The notes under the pieces: generated by a model | What the model saw: only the letters and a program-made list of their open reading frames with translations | What the model was told of the DNA's origin: nothing | The model's database searches: none | Source: Varibaculum cambriense DSM 15806 | GTDB taxonomy: Bacteria > Actinomycetota > Actinomycetes > Actinomycetales > Actinomycetaceae | DNA: 64,000 nt | Assembly: GCF_000420065.1 (NCBI RefSeq) | Contig: NZ_ATUF01000002.1 | Location: 310,001 to 374,000, forward strand | Direction of reading: 5' to 3' | Shown: positions 19,901 to 29,366 of the stretch, piece after piece | How positions within the stretch are numbered: position 1 is the first letter of the stretch | Layout: the number at the start of each line of letters is the position of its first letter | Made by a program: the position numbers and the translations under genes

Positions 19901-19971
19901 TGCAACGCGCGCAACAACAAACTGAGCAGGCTTTGCGGCTAGCCGAAAACGATGTAGCAAAACGCAGTTAA
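16966..19971 (+). CDS. TPM-domain membrane protein with long Pro/Ala-rich linker and coiled coil
   Basis: 1001 residues from GTG at 16966 (AGGGAG nine bases upstream). Signal peptide 1-31 (cleavage near AYA-EE), extracytoplasmic TPM domain about 35-160 (SDHVYDPANKLGG ... LHVYVAFPSEY), one membrane segment about 168-194 ending in RARRK, a low-complexity Pro/Ala/Ser/Thr linker about 200-710, and a Lys/Glu/Ala helical coiled-coil tail to the end. By the positive-inside rule the linker and coiled coil are cytoplasmic. The tail segment DDYIGVHTAKVGVAARTML resembles the tail of the next gene's product (NSYVSSHRGALGLDARQYL). The TPM fold (YgcG/Psb32/MOLO1-like) is found in envelope and repair proteins. 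Followed by a paralogue and pspA, implying a shared envelope-stress role (inference). Confidence 0.8.
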   Translation: MRVLKKTGLLAILLLTALFASFAVTGDVAYAEEPPKISDHVYDPANKLGGQADKVKERLTSLDRSGLHVYVAFPSEYSNDTVSNWNLMALQKSGAPQGSYMLSIVADNPNQTMYLASADNAAKLSQEELSAIASEKMVPLLNQQKYPEAVLAYLDALSVKAPEMGSGLAVSPWAMIAFLIALIVVIIVISRVIRARRKAQNRAEEQAPGKQGEGLSPEEAASQLPTSTLATRQVGGADSAGSASKESSKAAAVNADEDEQPSKGKFRLRLGRKKDKAPAKSKSPKTLGDKVNKPDFAAVTPENFATAASPAVPAAPTPQAPKAATDVVNKEANLAPTATGTAQTEAAKAEPAIPTALPGSLDTQTTGGKVPSLAELDQIALARTSSHAPATTADNAANQIPAAPQANAPYTPTATNSPLTSATASPAAPQRHSSVLRPGETTYLPPQANDDDTQVTSASQIRDYGQERRDEIARAKARAQAADRFREEQAQKPALSTPSTANTAQPQISPLPASVNAPQPPSQPFASPLPLHTVTSPAAPAAHPNATLEKPETTRPALPQQPVTNAAYTPAVTSSADHEAAPQVPDNSSYHAEQRGTGAVPRLPQMAPAVDKLTARSLPPISPQAIPQVSGQVSAAGNRPAPSSSTGQVPGSRSSSLQPAPAPEKPQAPAALAATSPASSQPSSRESAASQMPAHPVPARQQPAAHPQPDFTKVLRQADSWARKGASKLSLAQQRVGKTVTQPFALALVRAQDSVRAAFAEFATAQLQSRPIDQQIVAENLPGPLRELRDQITHFTNLYHQQTPLNEILGRFEREIVDCREELVRCRLIVERIQNVDPQKAARIGEDVMGAHKLLSRAQNLIEDAKTMDHAGEENEVLKATVRTENLLLQAQKIARQAHAEEAALRAAAKVETALTFAEKVEPLSEQVAILMAAVDDYIGVHTAKVGVAARTMLDLANRTLTRLDQPGSHDPQEALRLLQRAQQQTEQALRLAENDVAKRS

Positions 19972-20059
19972 GAGCAGCCCTGCCGACAAGGCCTCTTCTA
20001 AAAGCCGAACTTTTACGCTGAGGTGAGCTTCCGAGCCCACTTGCCGATAAGATCTAGGT

Positions 20060-22042
20060 ATGTGCTTAGCTCGATTCCGGCAACGCTTATTCGCCGCCTT
20101 CTGGGTGCTGCTGACGGGTACGCTCTTGGCCATCGCGCTGGCCAGTCCTGCCTTTGCTACCCCGCCTGCCAATACTTTTGACAAGCACTTGTCGGATCCG
20201 AGTGGATATCTGGAAAACTCCGGCCAGGTAGCGCAAGCACTTAGCGAAGCCTCCCGCGCTGACTATCAGATTTATGCGGCTCTCACTGAAAGCTTTGCGC
20301 CGCTAGACGCGCAGCAATGGTGCGTTAAGTCCCGGGATCAGGGCGCGGGCAGCAGCCAGAGCGTACTGCTAGCCATCGCGGTCGAGGAACGTGCTTACTA
20401 CATTTGTCCCACCGCTGACGTACACATTAGTGATAGTAGGCAAAACCAGATCGTTCAAGGAATTGAACCCCTGCTCTCCCAAGGGAAATGGGATCAAGCG
20501 ATTAAGGCTTTTGCTGCTAGCACTAGCGCTTCCTCCTCTGATCGGGGCGGAGCCGTAAGCGAGGAAGAATCCGCGAGGACGGGTGGCTGGTTGCGACCGC
20601 TAGCGTTAATCCTGGTGGTAGCAGGAATCGGGGTCGGCATCATTGCTTTTGTCCGTAAACAGTCAAAGACTCACGCGCAAATAAGAACCCGCCAGGCCGC
20701 CTCAGATAAACAGATTCTAGAGCAAGCAGGCGCAGCGGTACTGGCCGCCGATGACGCCATCCGAGGGGCAAAAGAAGAACTAGAGTTCGCCAAGATGCAG
20801 CTAGGGACCGCACAAACCGAAGAATATGCCCAGGTGCTAGCGCAGGCCACCCAAGCACGAGATAGCGCTATGGAAAACTTAGCGAGCTTGGATTCCCTAG
20901 CCGGTATTGCAAAAATCCAACAGGCGCAAGCGGCCTTAAAGCAGGCTCAACGCTGCCTAAAGTTACTATCGGAGCAGGCCGAGAAAATCACGAGTCTGCG
21001 CGAATCCCTAGCTTCTTTACCTCAACGAATCAAGAACCAACTATCGCTAATTTCAGAGTTAGAAACCCAGGCAGATCAGCTTCCTGACATCATCGCTGCG
21101 CTGCATAAGACCCACCCCCACGCAATATTAACCTCGCTGGATGAGGCTCCCGAGCAGATCAAAAACCTCTTGGGAGCCGCGCGAGAAACTTTGGAGCCCC
21201 TGCAGGGTCAGTCGAGCTCGCCCGCCCTGAAAGTACAGGTACAAACCGCGGAACGAGCAATTGCCCAGGCGCGCGCCTTGATAAAAGAAGTATCCGAGGC
21301 CGAGGGACAATTGGCGAACCTAAAGCAGTCGCTACTGGCGGCGGTGACTTCGATTTCTTCTGACCTAGACGATGTAAAACGACTTAACTTGCAGGATAAG
21401 TCGATCTTTCAGACGCTTTGCAGTAAAGCGCAGGCCGGAATTGATAACTGTCTGCAGGCTCGAGACGGGCAGGCAGATCCCCTGGCGGCGCTATCCGCGA
21501 TTGCCCAAGCGGAAGCAGATTTGGATCAAGCGCTGGCGCCATACCGGCAAGACCGGGAACAAAAACAGAAGGCCGCAGCGAGATTACAGACGGCTTTAGA
21601 TAGTGCGCAAGCCCGGATTGCTAGCGCAAATAGCTACGTTTCTAGCCACCGAGGAGCGCTAGGCTTGGATGCTCGCCAGTATCTAGCGCGCGCCAAATCC
21701 CTCTACCAGCAGGCAAAGGATGCTCGGGGAGATACCGGGATAAAGCTGGCGGAGATGGCCGGAGAAGCCGCCGATAAAGCTCAAGAGAACGCAAGTTTGG
21801 AGTACCAGCAGCGCCGCAACGATTGGGGAAGTCAGCCCGGAGGCGGTAGTGATTTTCTCACCGGGATGATTCTAGGCGGGATTTTAAACAACGGCCGGGG
21901 TGCGGCAGGCGGATACAACTGGGGCGCGGGCAGCGGCAATTCTGATTGGTCCGGTGGCGGCTTTGGCGGAGGTAGCGGCTCAGGTTTTGGGGGCAGTTTC
22001 GGCGGAGGTAACTCCGGCGGCGGCTTTGGAGGAAAATTTTAA
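20060..22042 (+). CDS. TPM-domain membrane protein, YgcG-like, with coiled coil and Gly-rich tail
   Basis: 660 residues from ATG at 20060. Signal peptide about 1-34 (ALASPAFA-TP), TPM domain about 38-155 with two cysteines (QQWCVKS and YYICPTAD) that could form a disulfide, membrane segment about 174-196 (LALILVVAGIGVGIIAFVRK), a 370-residue coiled coil, and a Gly/Ser-rich end (GGGFGGGSGSGFGGSFGGG). Gly-rich tails are typical of YgcG-type TPM proteins. The start follows the upstream TPM gene by 88 bp without a terminator, and pspA follows 68 bp later, so the three are probably cotranscribed. It is the more standard member of the pair; the upstream copy has lost the Gly tail and gained a linker. 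Confidence 0.82.
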   Translation: MCLARFRQRLFAAFWVLLTGTLLAIALASPAFATPPANTFDKHLSDPSGYLENSGQVAQALSEASRADYQIYAALTESFAPLDAQQWCVKSRDQGAGSSQSVLLAIAVEERAYYICPTADVHISDSRQNQIVQGIEPLLSQGKWDQAIKAFAASTSASSSDRGGAVSEEESARTGGWLRPLALILVVAGIGVGIIAFVRKQSKTHAQIRTRQAASDKQILEQAGAAVLAADDAIRGAKEELEFAKMQLGTAQTEEYAQVLAQATQARDSAMENLASLDSLAGIAKIQQAQAALKQAQRCLKLLSEQAEKITSLRESLASLPQRIKNQLSLISELETQADQLPDIIAALHKTHPHAILTSLDEAPEQIKNLLGAARETLEPLQGQSSSPALKVQVQTAERAIAQARALIKEVSEAEGQLANLKQSLLAAVTSISSDLDDVKRLNLQDKSIFQTLCSKAQAGIDNCLQARDGQADPLAALSAIAQAEADLDQALAPYRQDREQKQKAAARLQTALDSAQARIASANSYVSSHRGALGLDARQYLARAKSLYQQAKDARGDTGIKLAEMAGEAADKAQENASLEYQQRRNDWGSQPGGGSDFLTGMILGGILNNGRGAAGGYNWGAGSGNSDWSGGGFGGGSGSGFGGSFGGGNSGGGFGGKF

Positions 22043-22110
22043 CCAGCCAAACTCCGATATTTCCAGTAAAATTGCTAGTTAGATAGGATCAACCAGTAGT
22101 AGGAGGCACT

Positions 22111-22824
22111 ATGGCAGAGAAACAAACGATTCTGGGGCGGATTACCAATATGGCGAAAGCCAATATTAATGCGCTGTTAGATCGGGCAGAAGATCCCGAA
22201 AAGATGCTTGACCAGATGATTCGCGACTATACCAACTCGATTCATGAAGCTGAAAGCGCAGTTGCGCAGACCGTGGGAAACCTGCGGCTGGCAGAAAAAG
22301 ATCTAGAGGAAGACCGTGCCGCTGCAACTCAATGGGGTGAAAAAGCTGCTTTAGCTTCAACCAAGGCAGAAGAAGCACGCCACCGCGGGGATGTGGCCGA
22401 GGCCGAACGCCTCGATAATCTGGCACGCCTGGCGCTAGGTAAGCAGATTGATTTTGAACAGCAAGTGAAGTCGCAAGAACCCCTCCTAGTTTCCCAAAAA
22501 GAAATGGCAGAACAGCTCAAGCAGGGGCTGGCCGGGATGAAAACCAAACTAGAGGACCTGAAGAGCAAACGCGATCAGCTGGTGGCTCGGCAAAAGACCG
22601 CGGAAGCCCAAAACCGAGTACAAGAAACCGCACAAAAGTTTAACTTGGCCGATCCCACCAGTGAGCTTAACCGTTTCGAGGAGAAAATCCGCAAGCAGGA
22701 AGCCCTGGCAGCCGGACGCGCAGAGCTGGCCTCTGAGTCCTTAGAGAATCAGTTTGCGGAACTGGAAAAGTCTGGTTCGGCGGCAGAGATTGAGGCTCGT
22801 CTCGCGGCTTTGAAAAACCAGTAG
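22111..22824 (+). CDS. pspA: PspA/IM30 (Vipp1) family membrane-remodelling protein
   Basis: A 237-residue, almost entirely helical coiled-coil protein beginning MAEKQTILGRITNMAKANINALLD, with the family hallmark of a short amphipathic N-terminal helix followed by DRAEDPEKMLDQMIRDY. ATG at 22111 has AGGAGG about six bases upstream. PspA/IM30 proteins are ESCRT-III-like; they oligomerise on the inner face of the cytoplasmic membrane and maintain its integrity under stress. The position behind two TPM-domain membrane proteins with cytoplasmic coiled coils suggests a partnership. No PspC-, LiaF- or PspM-like partner is nearby. A strong hairpin follows the gene. Confidence 0.9.
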   Translation: MAEKQTILGRITNMAKANINALLDRAEDPEKMLDQMIRDYTNSIHEAESAVAQTVGNLRLAEKDLEEDRAAATQWGEKAALASTKAEEARHRGDVAEAERLDNLARLALGKQIDFEQQVKSQEPLLVSQKEMAEQLKQGLAGMKTKLEDLKSKRDQLVARQKTAEAQNRVQETAQKFNLADPTSELNRFEEKIRKQEALAAGRAELASESLENQFAELEKSGSAAEIEARLAALKNQ

Positions 22825-22857
22825 TTCCCGCTTAAACCAACAGTTCTTCTAGATTTT

Positions 22858-22888
22858 GCTGGCGTCAGAAACATTTTCTGGCGCCAGC
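22858..22888. terminator. Terminator downstream of pspA
   Basis: Arms GCTGGCGTCAGAAA and TTTCTGGCGCCAGC pair over 14 bases with one G-U-type mismatch and a short loop. It sits 34 bp after the pspA stop and faces the convergent permease gene at 23035, so it may act in both directions. Confidence 0.7.
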
Positions 22889-23034
22889 AAGCATTTTATT
22901 CGGGAAATATGTATCAAATTCTGCGTCACAATTTTCAGGAGCAAGAGAAGCTTACATTTAGGTGCGGCCAACACCAGCCTCCTCTCTCCCCCCCTAGGCA
23001 AATGACACTGCAGCCCGCAGGTTTGGCAATGACG

Positions 23035-23922
23035 CTACTGCCAGGACAAAATCTGCTCGCTGAGAGTTACGATAGCCACCCCTGCTAGCAAGCACGCAAA
23101 CCCCAAAGTTAGGCGATATTCTTTTGCGCGACGGGTGAGGATAGGACCAATCCCCCCTCCCACCATAGAGGTGAGGGCAAAAACCGTTACCACTACCAGG
23201 TCAATATCTAGGGGCGTTCCTATCCGTACCAGCAGTGAGGAGGCACAGGAAATCACCATAATCAGCAGTGAAGTGGCCGCCGCCTGTCGCATATTAAGGT
23301 GCAGCAAAATCACTAGCGCGGGCACCACTGCGAAGCCGCCGCCAACTCCGAAGAAGCCCGTCAAGAAACCGGTTACCAGCGCCGCCAGCACCCATTTAAA
23401 TAACGAGTTGTTCAGGGGACGGGGCTGTTTTCCCTGGTTTATCACCCCCGGTTCGGCCGCCGAGGAAGCAGCTTCCCCGCCTATGCTTTCAGTATGCGGG
23501 GAAATCTCCCCGGCATCCTCCTGCACAATTTCCCGACTCCGATCCCGATACTGGCGCCTGGAAGCGATCCCTTTCCGCGCCATCGCGATAGCTACCGCCG
23601 CCGCTAACAGCGCAAACAGTAACATCAAGTAGTCGCCGGGAGTGATCGCATTCAGGTGAGAACCCCCGATCGACCCGGCAGCGCTAAAGGCCGCAAAGAG
23701 TAAACCCCTCCGCCACTGCACATTGCCTGAACGCGCATGCGGTATCAGCGAAACCAGAGCAGTCAGCCCCACGATAATCAGGGAGGCAGCCGCCGCCTCA
23801 TGGGGAGAAAAATGCAGTAAATAAACTAGCACCGGAATAAATAGCATTCCCCCACCGGCGCCCAGCGCCCCCACAATCAGGCCGATTGTTAGCCCGATAG
23901 CGGCGGCTCCCAGGAGAAACAT
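23035..23922 (-). CDS. TauE/SafE-family (TSUP) anion permease
   Basis: About 295 residues with eight predicted membrane segments arranged as two homologous halves. Each half starts with the TSUP signature: GLIVGALGAGGGMLFIPVLV near the N terminus and GFLTGFFGVGGGFAVVPALV in the second half. A hydrophilic cytoplasmic loop of about 60 residues lies between them. Members export sulfite or sulfonates or move other anions; the substrate here is unknown. The carB stop and possible starts overlap in TAGTGATG, so translation is probably coupled to carB and the gene belongs to the car operon. That linkage is unusual and has no obvious metabolic reason. Confidence 0.85.
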   Translation of the reverse strand: MFLLGAAAIGLTIGLIVGALGAGGGMLFIPVLVYLLHFSPHEAAAASLIIVGLTALVSLIPHARSGNVQWRRGLLFAAFSAAGSIGGSHLNAITPGDYLMLLFALLAAAVAIAMARKGIASRRQYRDRSREIVQEDAGEISPHTESIGGEAASSAAEPGVINQGKQPRPLNNSLFKWVLAALVTGFLTGFFGVGGGFAVVPALVILLHLNMRQAAATSLLIMVISCASSLLVRIGTPLDIDLVVVTVFALTSMVGGGIGPILTRRAKEYRLTLGFACLLAGVAIVTLSEQILSWQ

Positions 23923-23924
23923 CA

Positions 23925-26900
23925 CTACTTAGCTTTGTCGTATTCCTGCAGTGAACACACCCCATAAGTGCGGTCGCGAGTAGCTTCAATCGCCTGCACC
24001 GCCGCCTGGAACTGGGACATAGTGGTAACGATCGGTTTATCTGCAGCCGTAGTAGCGGTACGGATTTCGTAACCATCCGCCCTCGCCCCGGAAGTACCGG
24101 GGGTGTTGATCACCATATCGATCAATCCGGCGCGAATCATATCCACTACCGTTTGTTCCCCGTTCGGGCCGCGTCCTTGGCTGGCTTTTCGCACTTCGGT
24201 AACCGGAATCCCGTAACGACGTAGCAAAGCAGCCGTACCTGCAGTAGCCATGATCGAGAACCCTAAATCAAATAACCGAGATACTGGCAAAGCTAAGGCA
24301 CGTTTATCCTGGTCAGAAACCGATACGAACACGGTACCTTTAGCGGGTAGATTTCCATAGGCAGCAGTTTGGCTCTTGGCAAAGGCGGTGGGGAAATCTC
24401 GGTCATACCCCATGACTTCCCCGGTAGAGCGCATTTCTGGCCCGAGAACTGTATCCACGATCCGGCCATCTTTATCTCGGAAACGCTTAAACGGTAGCAC
24501 CGCCTCTTTAACCGCAATTGGCCGGCCGGGAGTAGCAAAATCGGAATCATCCGCGGGCAGATAGCCGCGCTCCTTAAGCTGTGCGATCGAAGACCCCATC
24601 ATCACCAGGGCAGCCGCCTTAGCTAGCGGCACTCCCGTCGCTTTAGCCACAAAGGGTACCGTGCGCGAAGCCCGAGGATTAGCCTCAATCACATACAACA
24701 CCCCGCTAACCAGGGCATATTGAATATTGATCAGGCCGCGCACCCCCACTCCGGCCGCGATTTTTTCGGTCGAGGTACGAATATGGGAAATAATCGCATC
24801 CGAGAGAGTGATTGGGGGCAGTACGCAAGAAGAATCCCCAGAATGGATCCCGGCCTCTTCAATATGTTCCATTACCCCACCCAGGAACAGCTCCTGACCA
24901 TCATAGAGGGCGTCCACATCGATCTCGATGGCATCATCGAGGAAACGATCAATCAGCAGCGGTCCGGTCATCACCGTAGGATCAGATAGGTTGTAGCGAT
25001 GCAGATAGGAGTCAAGTTCTTCTCGAGAATAAAGAATCTCCATTCCCCGTCCTCCCAACACAAAGGAAGGACGCACCAGAACCGGATAACCCACTTTTTC
25101 AGCCTGTTCAAAGGCTTGTTCCGGGGTAGTAGCAGTCCCATGCGCCGGAGCGGGTAGACCTGCCTCATCCAGCACCCGCCCAAAGAGTTCGCGGTCTTCG
25201 GCGGCGTCAATTGCACTCGGTGGAGTACCCACAATCGGCACCCCAGCCGCCTGCAGGCTCGAGGCTAAAGACAGCGGGGTTTGCCCGCCTAGCTGCACAA
25301 TCATCCCCGCTACCGGACCCGCCGCGCATTCGGCCTCATAAATTTCCATCACGTGTTCGAAAGTAAGCGGCTCGAAATACAGGCGCGAAGAAATATCGTA
25401 GTCGGTAGACACCGTTTCCGGGTTGCAGTTAACCATTACGGTGTCATAGTCAGATTGCAGTTCCTGGGTAGCGTGCACGCAGGAATAATCGAACTCGATT
25501 CCCTGCCCAATCCGGTTCGGACCGGAACCTAAAATAATCACTGCTGGACGCTGACGCGGCTTAACTTCGCTGGTCAAGTCGTATGTGGAATAGTAGTAGG
25601 GGGTTTGGGCGGGGAATTCCCCAGCACAGGTATCTACTGTCTTGTAAACCGGACGAATCCCGAAGGCCTTGCGAACCTCCCGCACTACCTGATCGGATAC
25701 CGAGCGAATCTGCCCAATCTGCAGGTCACAAAAACCGTGACGTTTTGCCTTAACCAATAGTTGAGGGCTAATCGCTTCGGCTTCCCGGATTTCTTCCGCG
25801 ACCTCATTCAGCAAGAAAAGCTGATCTAAGAACCAGCGGTCAATCTTGGTGGCCGCATAGAGTTCCTCTAGACTAGCCCCCGCCCTGATCGCATCCATCA
25901 CCTGGATTAGGCGTTTTTCCGTAGGCGTCTTAACCTGCTCTAATAGTTCCTCTTTAGAGGAAGAGAGCGGGGTATCCCAGCGGAAGTAGGTACCCGCTTT
26001 ATCCAAGGAAATCAGGGCTTTTTGTAGGGCTTCCGTAAAGTTGCGTCCCAGCGCCATCGCCTCGCCCACCGACTTCATAGCGGTGGTCAGCGTGGGGTCG
26101 GCAGCCGGAAACTTTTCGAAAGCAAAACGCGGCACTTTGACGACTACATAGTCCAAAGTAGGCTCAAAAGAGGCTGGAGTCGAACCGGTAATATCGTTGG
26201 GAATCTCGTCCAGAGTGTAACCCAGAGCCAGTTTTGCGGCCAGTTTCGCAATCGGGAAACCGGTAGCTTTCGACGCCAGGGCAGAGGAGCGAGACACCCG
26301 GGGATTCATCTCGATGACTACCACCCGACCGGTGTCGGGGTGCACTGCGAACTGGATATTACACCCGCCGGTATCCACCCCTACTTCCCGGATTACGTTA
26401 ATCCCAATATCGCGCAGATTCTGCAGCTCCCGGTCAGTTAGGGTGAGCGCCGGTGCCACGGTAATGGAATCGCCGGTATGTACCCCGACCGGATCCACAT
26501 TTTCGATAGAGCAGACCACGACCACGTTATCGGCCTTGTCGCGCATCAGCTCCAGTTCGTATTCTTTCCACCCCAGAATTGATTCTTCCAGCAGCACTTC
26601 GGAGGTAATGGAGTCGGCCATGCCGCCCCCGGCGATACGGATTAGGTCCTGCTCGTTATAGGCAATCCCGGAGCCCATGCCACCCATCGTGAAAGACGGG
26701 CGCACCACCAGTGGATAGCCCAACTCTTCGGCGGCTTTCCGGCAATCTGCCAGGTTGTGGGCGATAAAAGATCGCGCCACTTCCGCTCCGCAGCGGTGCA
26801 CTACCTTTTTGAACTCTTCACGATCCTCACCGGCATTAATTGCCTGGGCACTCGCCCCGATTAGCTCCACCTGGTATTTTTCCAAGGTGCCATCTTGGGA

Positions 26901-27206
26901 AAGGGCAATGGCGGTGTTCAGCGCGGTTTGCCCACCCAAAGTAGGCAGCAGAGCGTCCGGGCGTTCCTTTTCAATAATCGAGGCCACCACCTGCGGGGTT
27001 ATCGGCTCAATATAGGTGGCGTCCGCCATTTGCGCATCGGTCATAATGGTTGCCGGGTTGGAGTTAACCAAAATAACTCGTAGCCCTTCCGCTTTGAGCA
27101 CGCGGCAGGCCTGGCTCCCGGAATAGTCAAATTCGCAGGCCTGACCGATTTGGATCGGCCCGGAACCAATAACTAGGACAGATTTAAGATCAGTTCTGCG
27201 TGGCAT
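23925..27206 (-). CDS. carB: Carbamoyl-phosphate synthase large subunit
   Basis: 1093 residues, the normal size. It begins with the ATP-grasp carboxyphosphate half ([22 protein letters not shown]), followed by the oligomerisation region, the second ATP-grasp carbamate half ([20 protein letters not shown]) and the C-terminal MGS-like allosteric domain ([10 protein letters not shown] ... VINTPG). It joins ammonia from the small subunit, bicarbonate and two ATP into carbamoyl phosphate for pyrimidine and arginine synthesis. The start overlaps the carA end by 17 bp, a translational-coupling arrangement. pyrE lies about 9 kb away; the other pyr genes are not in the window. Confidence 0.97.
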   Translation of the reverse strand: MPRRTDLKSVLVIGSGPIQIGQACEFDYSGSQACRVLKAEGLRVILVNSNPATIMTDAQMADATYIEPITPQVVASIIEKERPDALLPTLGGQTALNTAIALSQDGTLEKYQVELIGASAQAINAGEDREEFKKVVHRCGAEVARSFIAHNLADCRKAAEELGYPLVVRPSFTMGGMGSGIAYNEQDLIRIAGGGMADSITSEVLLEESILGWKEYELELMRDKADNVVVVCSIENVDPVGVHTGDSITVAPALTLTDRELQNLRDIGINVIREVGVDTGGCNIQFAVHPDTGRVVVIEMNPRVSRSSALASKATGFPIAKLAAKLALGYTLDEIPNDITGSTPASFEPTLDYVVVKVPRFAFEKFPAADPTLTTAMKSVGEAMALGRNFTEALQKALISLDKAGTYFRWDTPLSSSKEELLEQVKTPTEKRLIQVMDAIRAGASLEELYAATKIDRWFLDQLFLLNEVAEEIREAEAISPQLLVKAKRHGFCDLQIGQIRSVSDQVVREVRKAFGIRPVYKTVDTCAGEFPAQTPYYYSTYDLTSEVKPRQRPAVIILGSGPNRIGQGIEFDYSCVHATQELQSDYDTVMVNCNPETVSTDYDISSRLYFEPLTFEHVMEIYEAECAAGPVAGMIVQLGGQTPLSLASSLQAAGVPIVGTPPSAIDAAEDRELFGRVLDEAGLPAPAHGTATTPEQAFEQAEKVGYPVLVRPSFVLGGRGMEILYSREELDSYLHRYNLSDPTVMTGPLLIDRFLDDAIEIDVDALYDGQELFLGGVMEHIEEAGIHSGDSSCVLPPITLSDAIISHIRTSTEKIAAGVGVRGLINIQYALVSGVLYVIEANPRASRTVPFVAKATGVPLAKAAALVMMGSSIAQLKERGYLPADDSDFATPGRPIAVKEAVLPFKRFRDKDGRIVDTVLGPEMRSTGEVMGYDRDFPTAFAKSQTAAYGNLPAKGTVFVSVSDQDKRALALPVSRLFDLGFSIMATAGTAALLRRYGIPVTEVRKASQGRGPNGEQTVVDMIRAGLIDMVINTPGTSGARADGYEIRTATTAADKPIVTTMSQFQAAVQAIEATRDRTYGVCSLQEYDKAK

Positions 27207-28395
27207 TTTTTTCCTTTGTTTCCTGCATGATTCTTAGGAACTTATCGAATAGATATTGGGCATCGTGGGGACCGGCCGCCGCCTCGGGATGGTACTGAAC
27301 GCTGAAAGCCGGCAGATCCAGAGCACGCAAGCCTTCCACTACCCCATCGTTTAGCGCCAGGTGGGATACTTCTACCCGCCCGTAACGCCCTCCATCAAAA
27401 GGAGCTACCGAGGGATGTTCCACAGGAGCATCTACCGCGAAACCGTGGTTATGAGCGGTGATTTGCACTTTTCCACTCTCGCGGTCTACCACCGGTTGGT
27501 TTACCCCGCGGTGACCGTAGGCAAGTTTATAGGTGCCGTAACCGAGAGCCCGCCCCAAGATTTGGTTACCGAAACAGATTCCGAAGAAGGGGATACCCGC
27601 ATCTAGTACTGCCCTCGCCAGAGCTACTTCGTGGTCTGCAGAGGCCGGGTCGCCCGGTCCATTAGAGAAGAACACCCCATCGGGGTTCACCGACATAATG
27701 TCTGCAAAGTTAGAGTGCTGCGGGAACACATGCACCTGGATCCCGCGCAAAGCCATCTGCTCGGGAGTGCGGGCTTTAATCCCTAGATCTAGGGCAGCCA
27801 CTACCGCTAAGGGTTCTTTACCTTCATATTCACCAGCAGGCTCCACCACGTATTTTTCGGGGGTGCTCACGTCAGCGGCCAGCGCCGCGCCTGCCATCAC
27901 CGGCTGGTCGCGCACCACTGATACCAAAAGGTCGCGGGTGGCTTGGTCAAGATAGGCAGCCCCCGCCGGGAGGGCATCACCGGAAAAAATCCCGCCGCGC
28001 ATGGCGCCAGCTTCCCGCAAATGCAGGGTGAGGGCGCGAGTATCTACTTCGCAAATCCCTACCACGTCCTGGGATTTTAAGAGGTCTTCCAGGTCGCCAG
28101 TAGAGCGCCAATTGGAAGCTCGCCGGGCGCGATCACGCACCACATATCCGGCTACCCAGACCCGTCCCGATTCGGGATCTACCTCGTTTACCCCGGTATT
28201 TCCGATATGAGGAGCGGTTTGAATAACTATTTGCCGGTGATAGGACGGGTCAGTCAAAGTTTCCTGGTATCCGGTCATCCCGGTTGCGAACACCACTTCC
28301 CCCAGAGCGCGCCCCCGCTTACCCCAGGCTTTGCCTTTCGCAATGAACCCGTCCTCCAGCATGATTAAGGCCAGATCCGAGCAGTCCTGCTGCAT
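27190..28395 (-). CDS. carA: Carbamoyl-phosphate synthase small (glutaminase) subunit
   Basis: 401 residues, slightly longer than the usual 380. The N-terminal domain ([13 protein letters not shown] ... [14 protein letters not shown]) is followed by a class I glutamine amidotransferase with the nucleophile in [11 protein letters not shown] and the His/Glu pair in [15 protein letters not shown] at 28395 has AAGGAG about seven bases upstream. It hydrolyses glutamine and channels ammonia to CarB. First gene of carA-carB-tauE. The leader contains a short GC hairpin followed by a U-run on the transcribed strand (28440-28463). Confidence 0.97.
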   Translation of the reverse strand: MQQDCSDLALIMLEDGFIAKGKAWGKRGRALGEVVFATGMTGYQETLTDPSYHRQIVIQTAPHIGNTGVNEVDPESGRVWVAGYVVRDRARRASNWRSTGDLEDLLKSQDVVGICEVDTRALTLHLREAGAMRGGIFSGDALPAGAAYLDQATRDLLVSVVRDQPVMAGAALAADVSTPEKYVVEPAGEYEGKEPLAVVAALDLGIKARTPEQMALRGIQVHVFPQHSNFADIMSVNPDGVFFSNGPGDPASADHEVALARAVLDAGIPFFGICFGNQILGRALGYGTYKLAYGHRGVNQPVVDRESGKVQITAHNHGFAVDAPVEHPSVAPFDGGRYGRVEVSHLALNDGVVEGLRALDLPAFSVQYHPEAAAGPHDAQYLFDKFLRIMQETKEKNATQN

Positions 28396-28439
28396 ACGAT
28401 TACTCCTTATCTACGCTTCGCCTAAACGAGGACGTATAG

Positions 28440-28463
28440 AAAAATTGCCCGCACCGGTCGGGC
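28440..28463 (-). terminator. Short hairpin plus T-run in the wzt-carA gap
   Basis: On the minus strand GCCCG, seven bases, CGGGC is followed by AATTTTT. It lies 52-68 bp upstream of carA and 130 bp beyond wzt, so it could end the polysaccharide operon or act as an attenuator for carAB. The stem is only five pairs, so this is tentative. Confidence 0.4.
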
Positions 28464-28594
28464 GCGAGCAAATGGTTAAGAGTTTCACTGCCTACAAGCA
28501 TACCGTAAGGCACTATCTGGACGTGATTTTTTACCAGCAGGCGAATATGAGAGCTAACTGTCCGCAACCCTTTGCAAAGTAGCTAGCATTTTGC

Positions 28595-29362
28595 TTAAGA
28601 ACGCATTAACTTAACCGCATCGGCGATAGGCCCGTCTAGCACCTTTTTTCCTTTTTTCAGAACGATTCCGCGTTCACAAAAACGTCCCATCAAGTCGAGG
28701 TCATGACTGACGATCACCAGTGATTTTCCCGCCTCAGATAGCTCCGTAATTCTACCAAGACACTTCTTTTGGAAAGGTTCATCCCCCACCGCCAGAATTT
28801 CATCAATCAAAAATATATCCGGGTCGGTATGAACTGCCACCGAAAACGCTAACCGCAGGAACATTCCGGAAGAATAAAACTTAACTTCCGTATCTAAAAA
28901 TTCATGAATCTCGGAAAAATTCACGATTTCATCAAAATGATTTTCTATTTCTTCGCGAGTCATCCCCAGAATGGCACCATTCAAAAAAATGTTTTCCCGA
29001 CCGGTTAAATCAGGGTGGAATCCCGCACCCACCTCGATTAATCCAGCAACTTTCCCCCGGACTCCCACAACACCGGCCGAGGGCTGCATTACCCCGGAGA
29101 TTAGCTTCAACATGGTTGATTTTCCGGATCCGTTAAATCCCAGCAACCCCACGGTTTCCCCCGCAGAAATATTGAAAGAAACATGATCGAGAGCCCGGAA
29201 TTGGTCGCGCATTTGTCCGCGTCTGCCGGTCAATGACCACACCAACATATCCTTAAGCGTGTGGGTGTTACGGATAGTGAAGTCTTTGACCACGTCTTGC
29301 GCGGTTATCACCGTATCGGCTTGGACTAATTCAGGATCAACTTTCACGCTCTTATCGGCCAT
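28595..29362 (-). CDS. wzt: Polysaccharide ABC exporter, ATP-binding subunit (Wzt/RfbE-like)
   Basis: 255 residues from ATG at 29362, supported by AGGAG about ten bases upstream; an earlier in-frame start at 29395 would overlap the permease gene. Walker A is GFNGSGKST, the signature FYSSGMFLRLAF and Walker B DIFLIDEIL, followed by VIVSHDLDL. The sequence DMLVWSLTGR ahead of the nucleotide-binding domain and the lack of a C-terminal carbohydrate-binding domain match the TagH/RfbE group. With the adjacent permease it should flip a lipid-linked glycan across the membrane. The relatives in mycobacteria export the galactan precursor, and here it sits beside glf and glycosyltransferases. Confidence 0.9.
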   Translation of the reverse strand: MADKSVKVDPELVQADTVITAQDVVKDFTIRNTHTLKDMLVWSLTGRRGQMRDQFRALDHVSFNISAGETVGLLGFNGSGKSTMLKLISGVMQPSAGVVGVRGKVAGLIEVGAGFHPDLTGRENIFLNGAILGMTREEIENHFDEIVNFSEIHEFLDTEVKFYSSGMFLRLAFSVAVHTDPDIFLIDEILAVGDEPFQKKCLGRITELSEAGKSLVIVSHDLDLMGRFCERGIVLKKGKKVLDGPIADAVKLMRS

Positions 29363-29366
29363 GTTT

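Noticed and set aside
22988-22994. Poly-C7 run downstream of the TauE/SafE gene as another phase-variable tract
   Set aside because: It is intergenic, beyond the 3' end of the gene and not near a start, so length change would have no evident effect.
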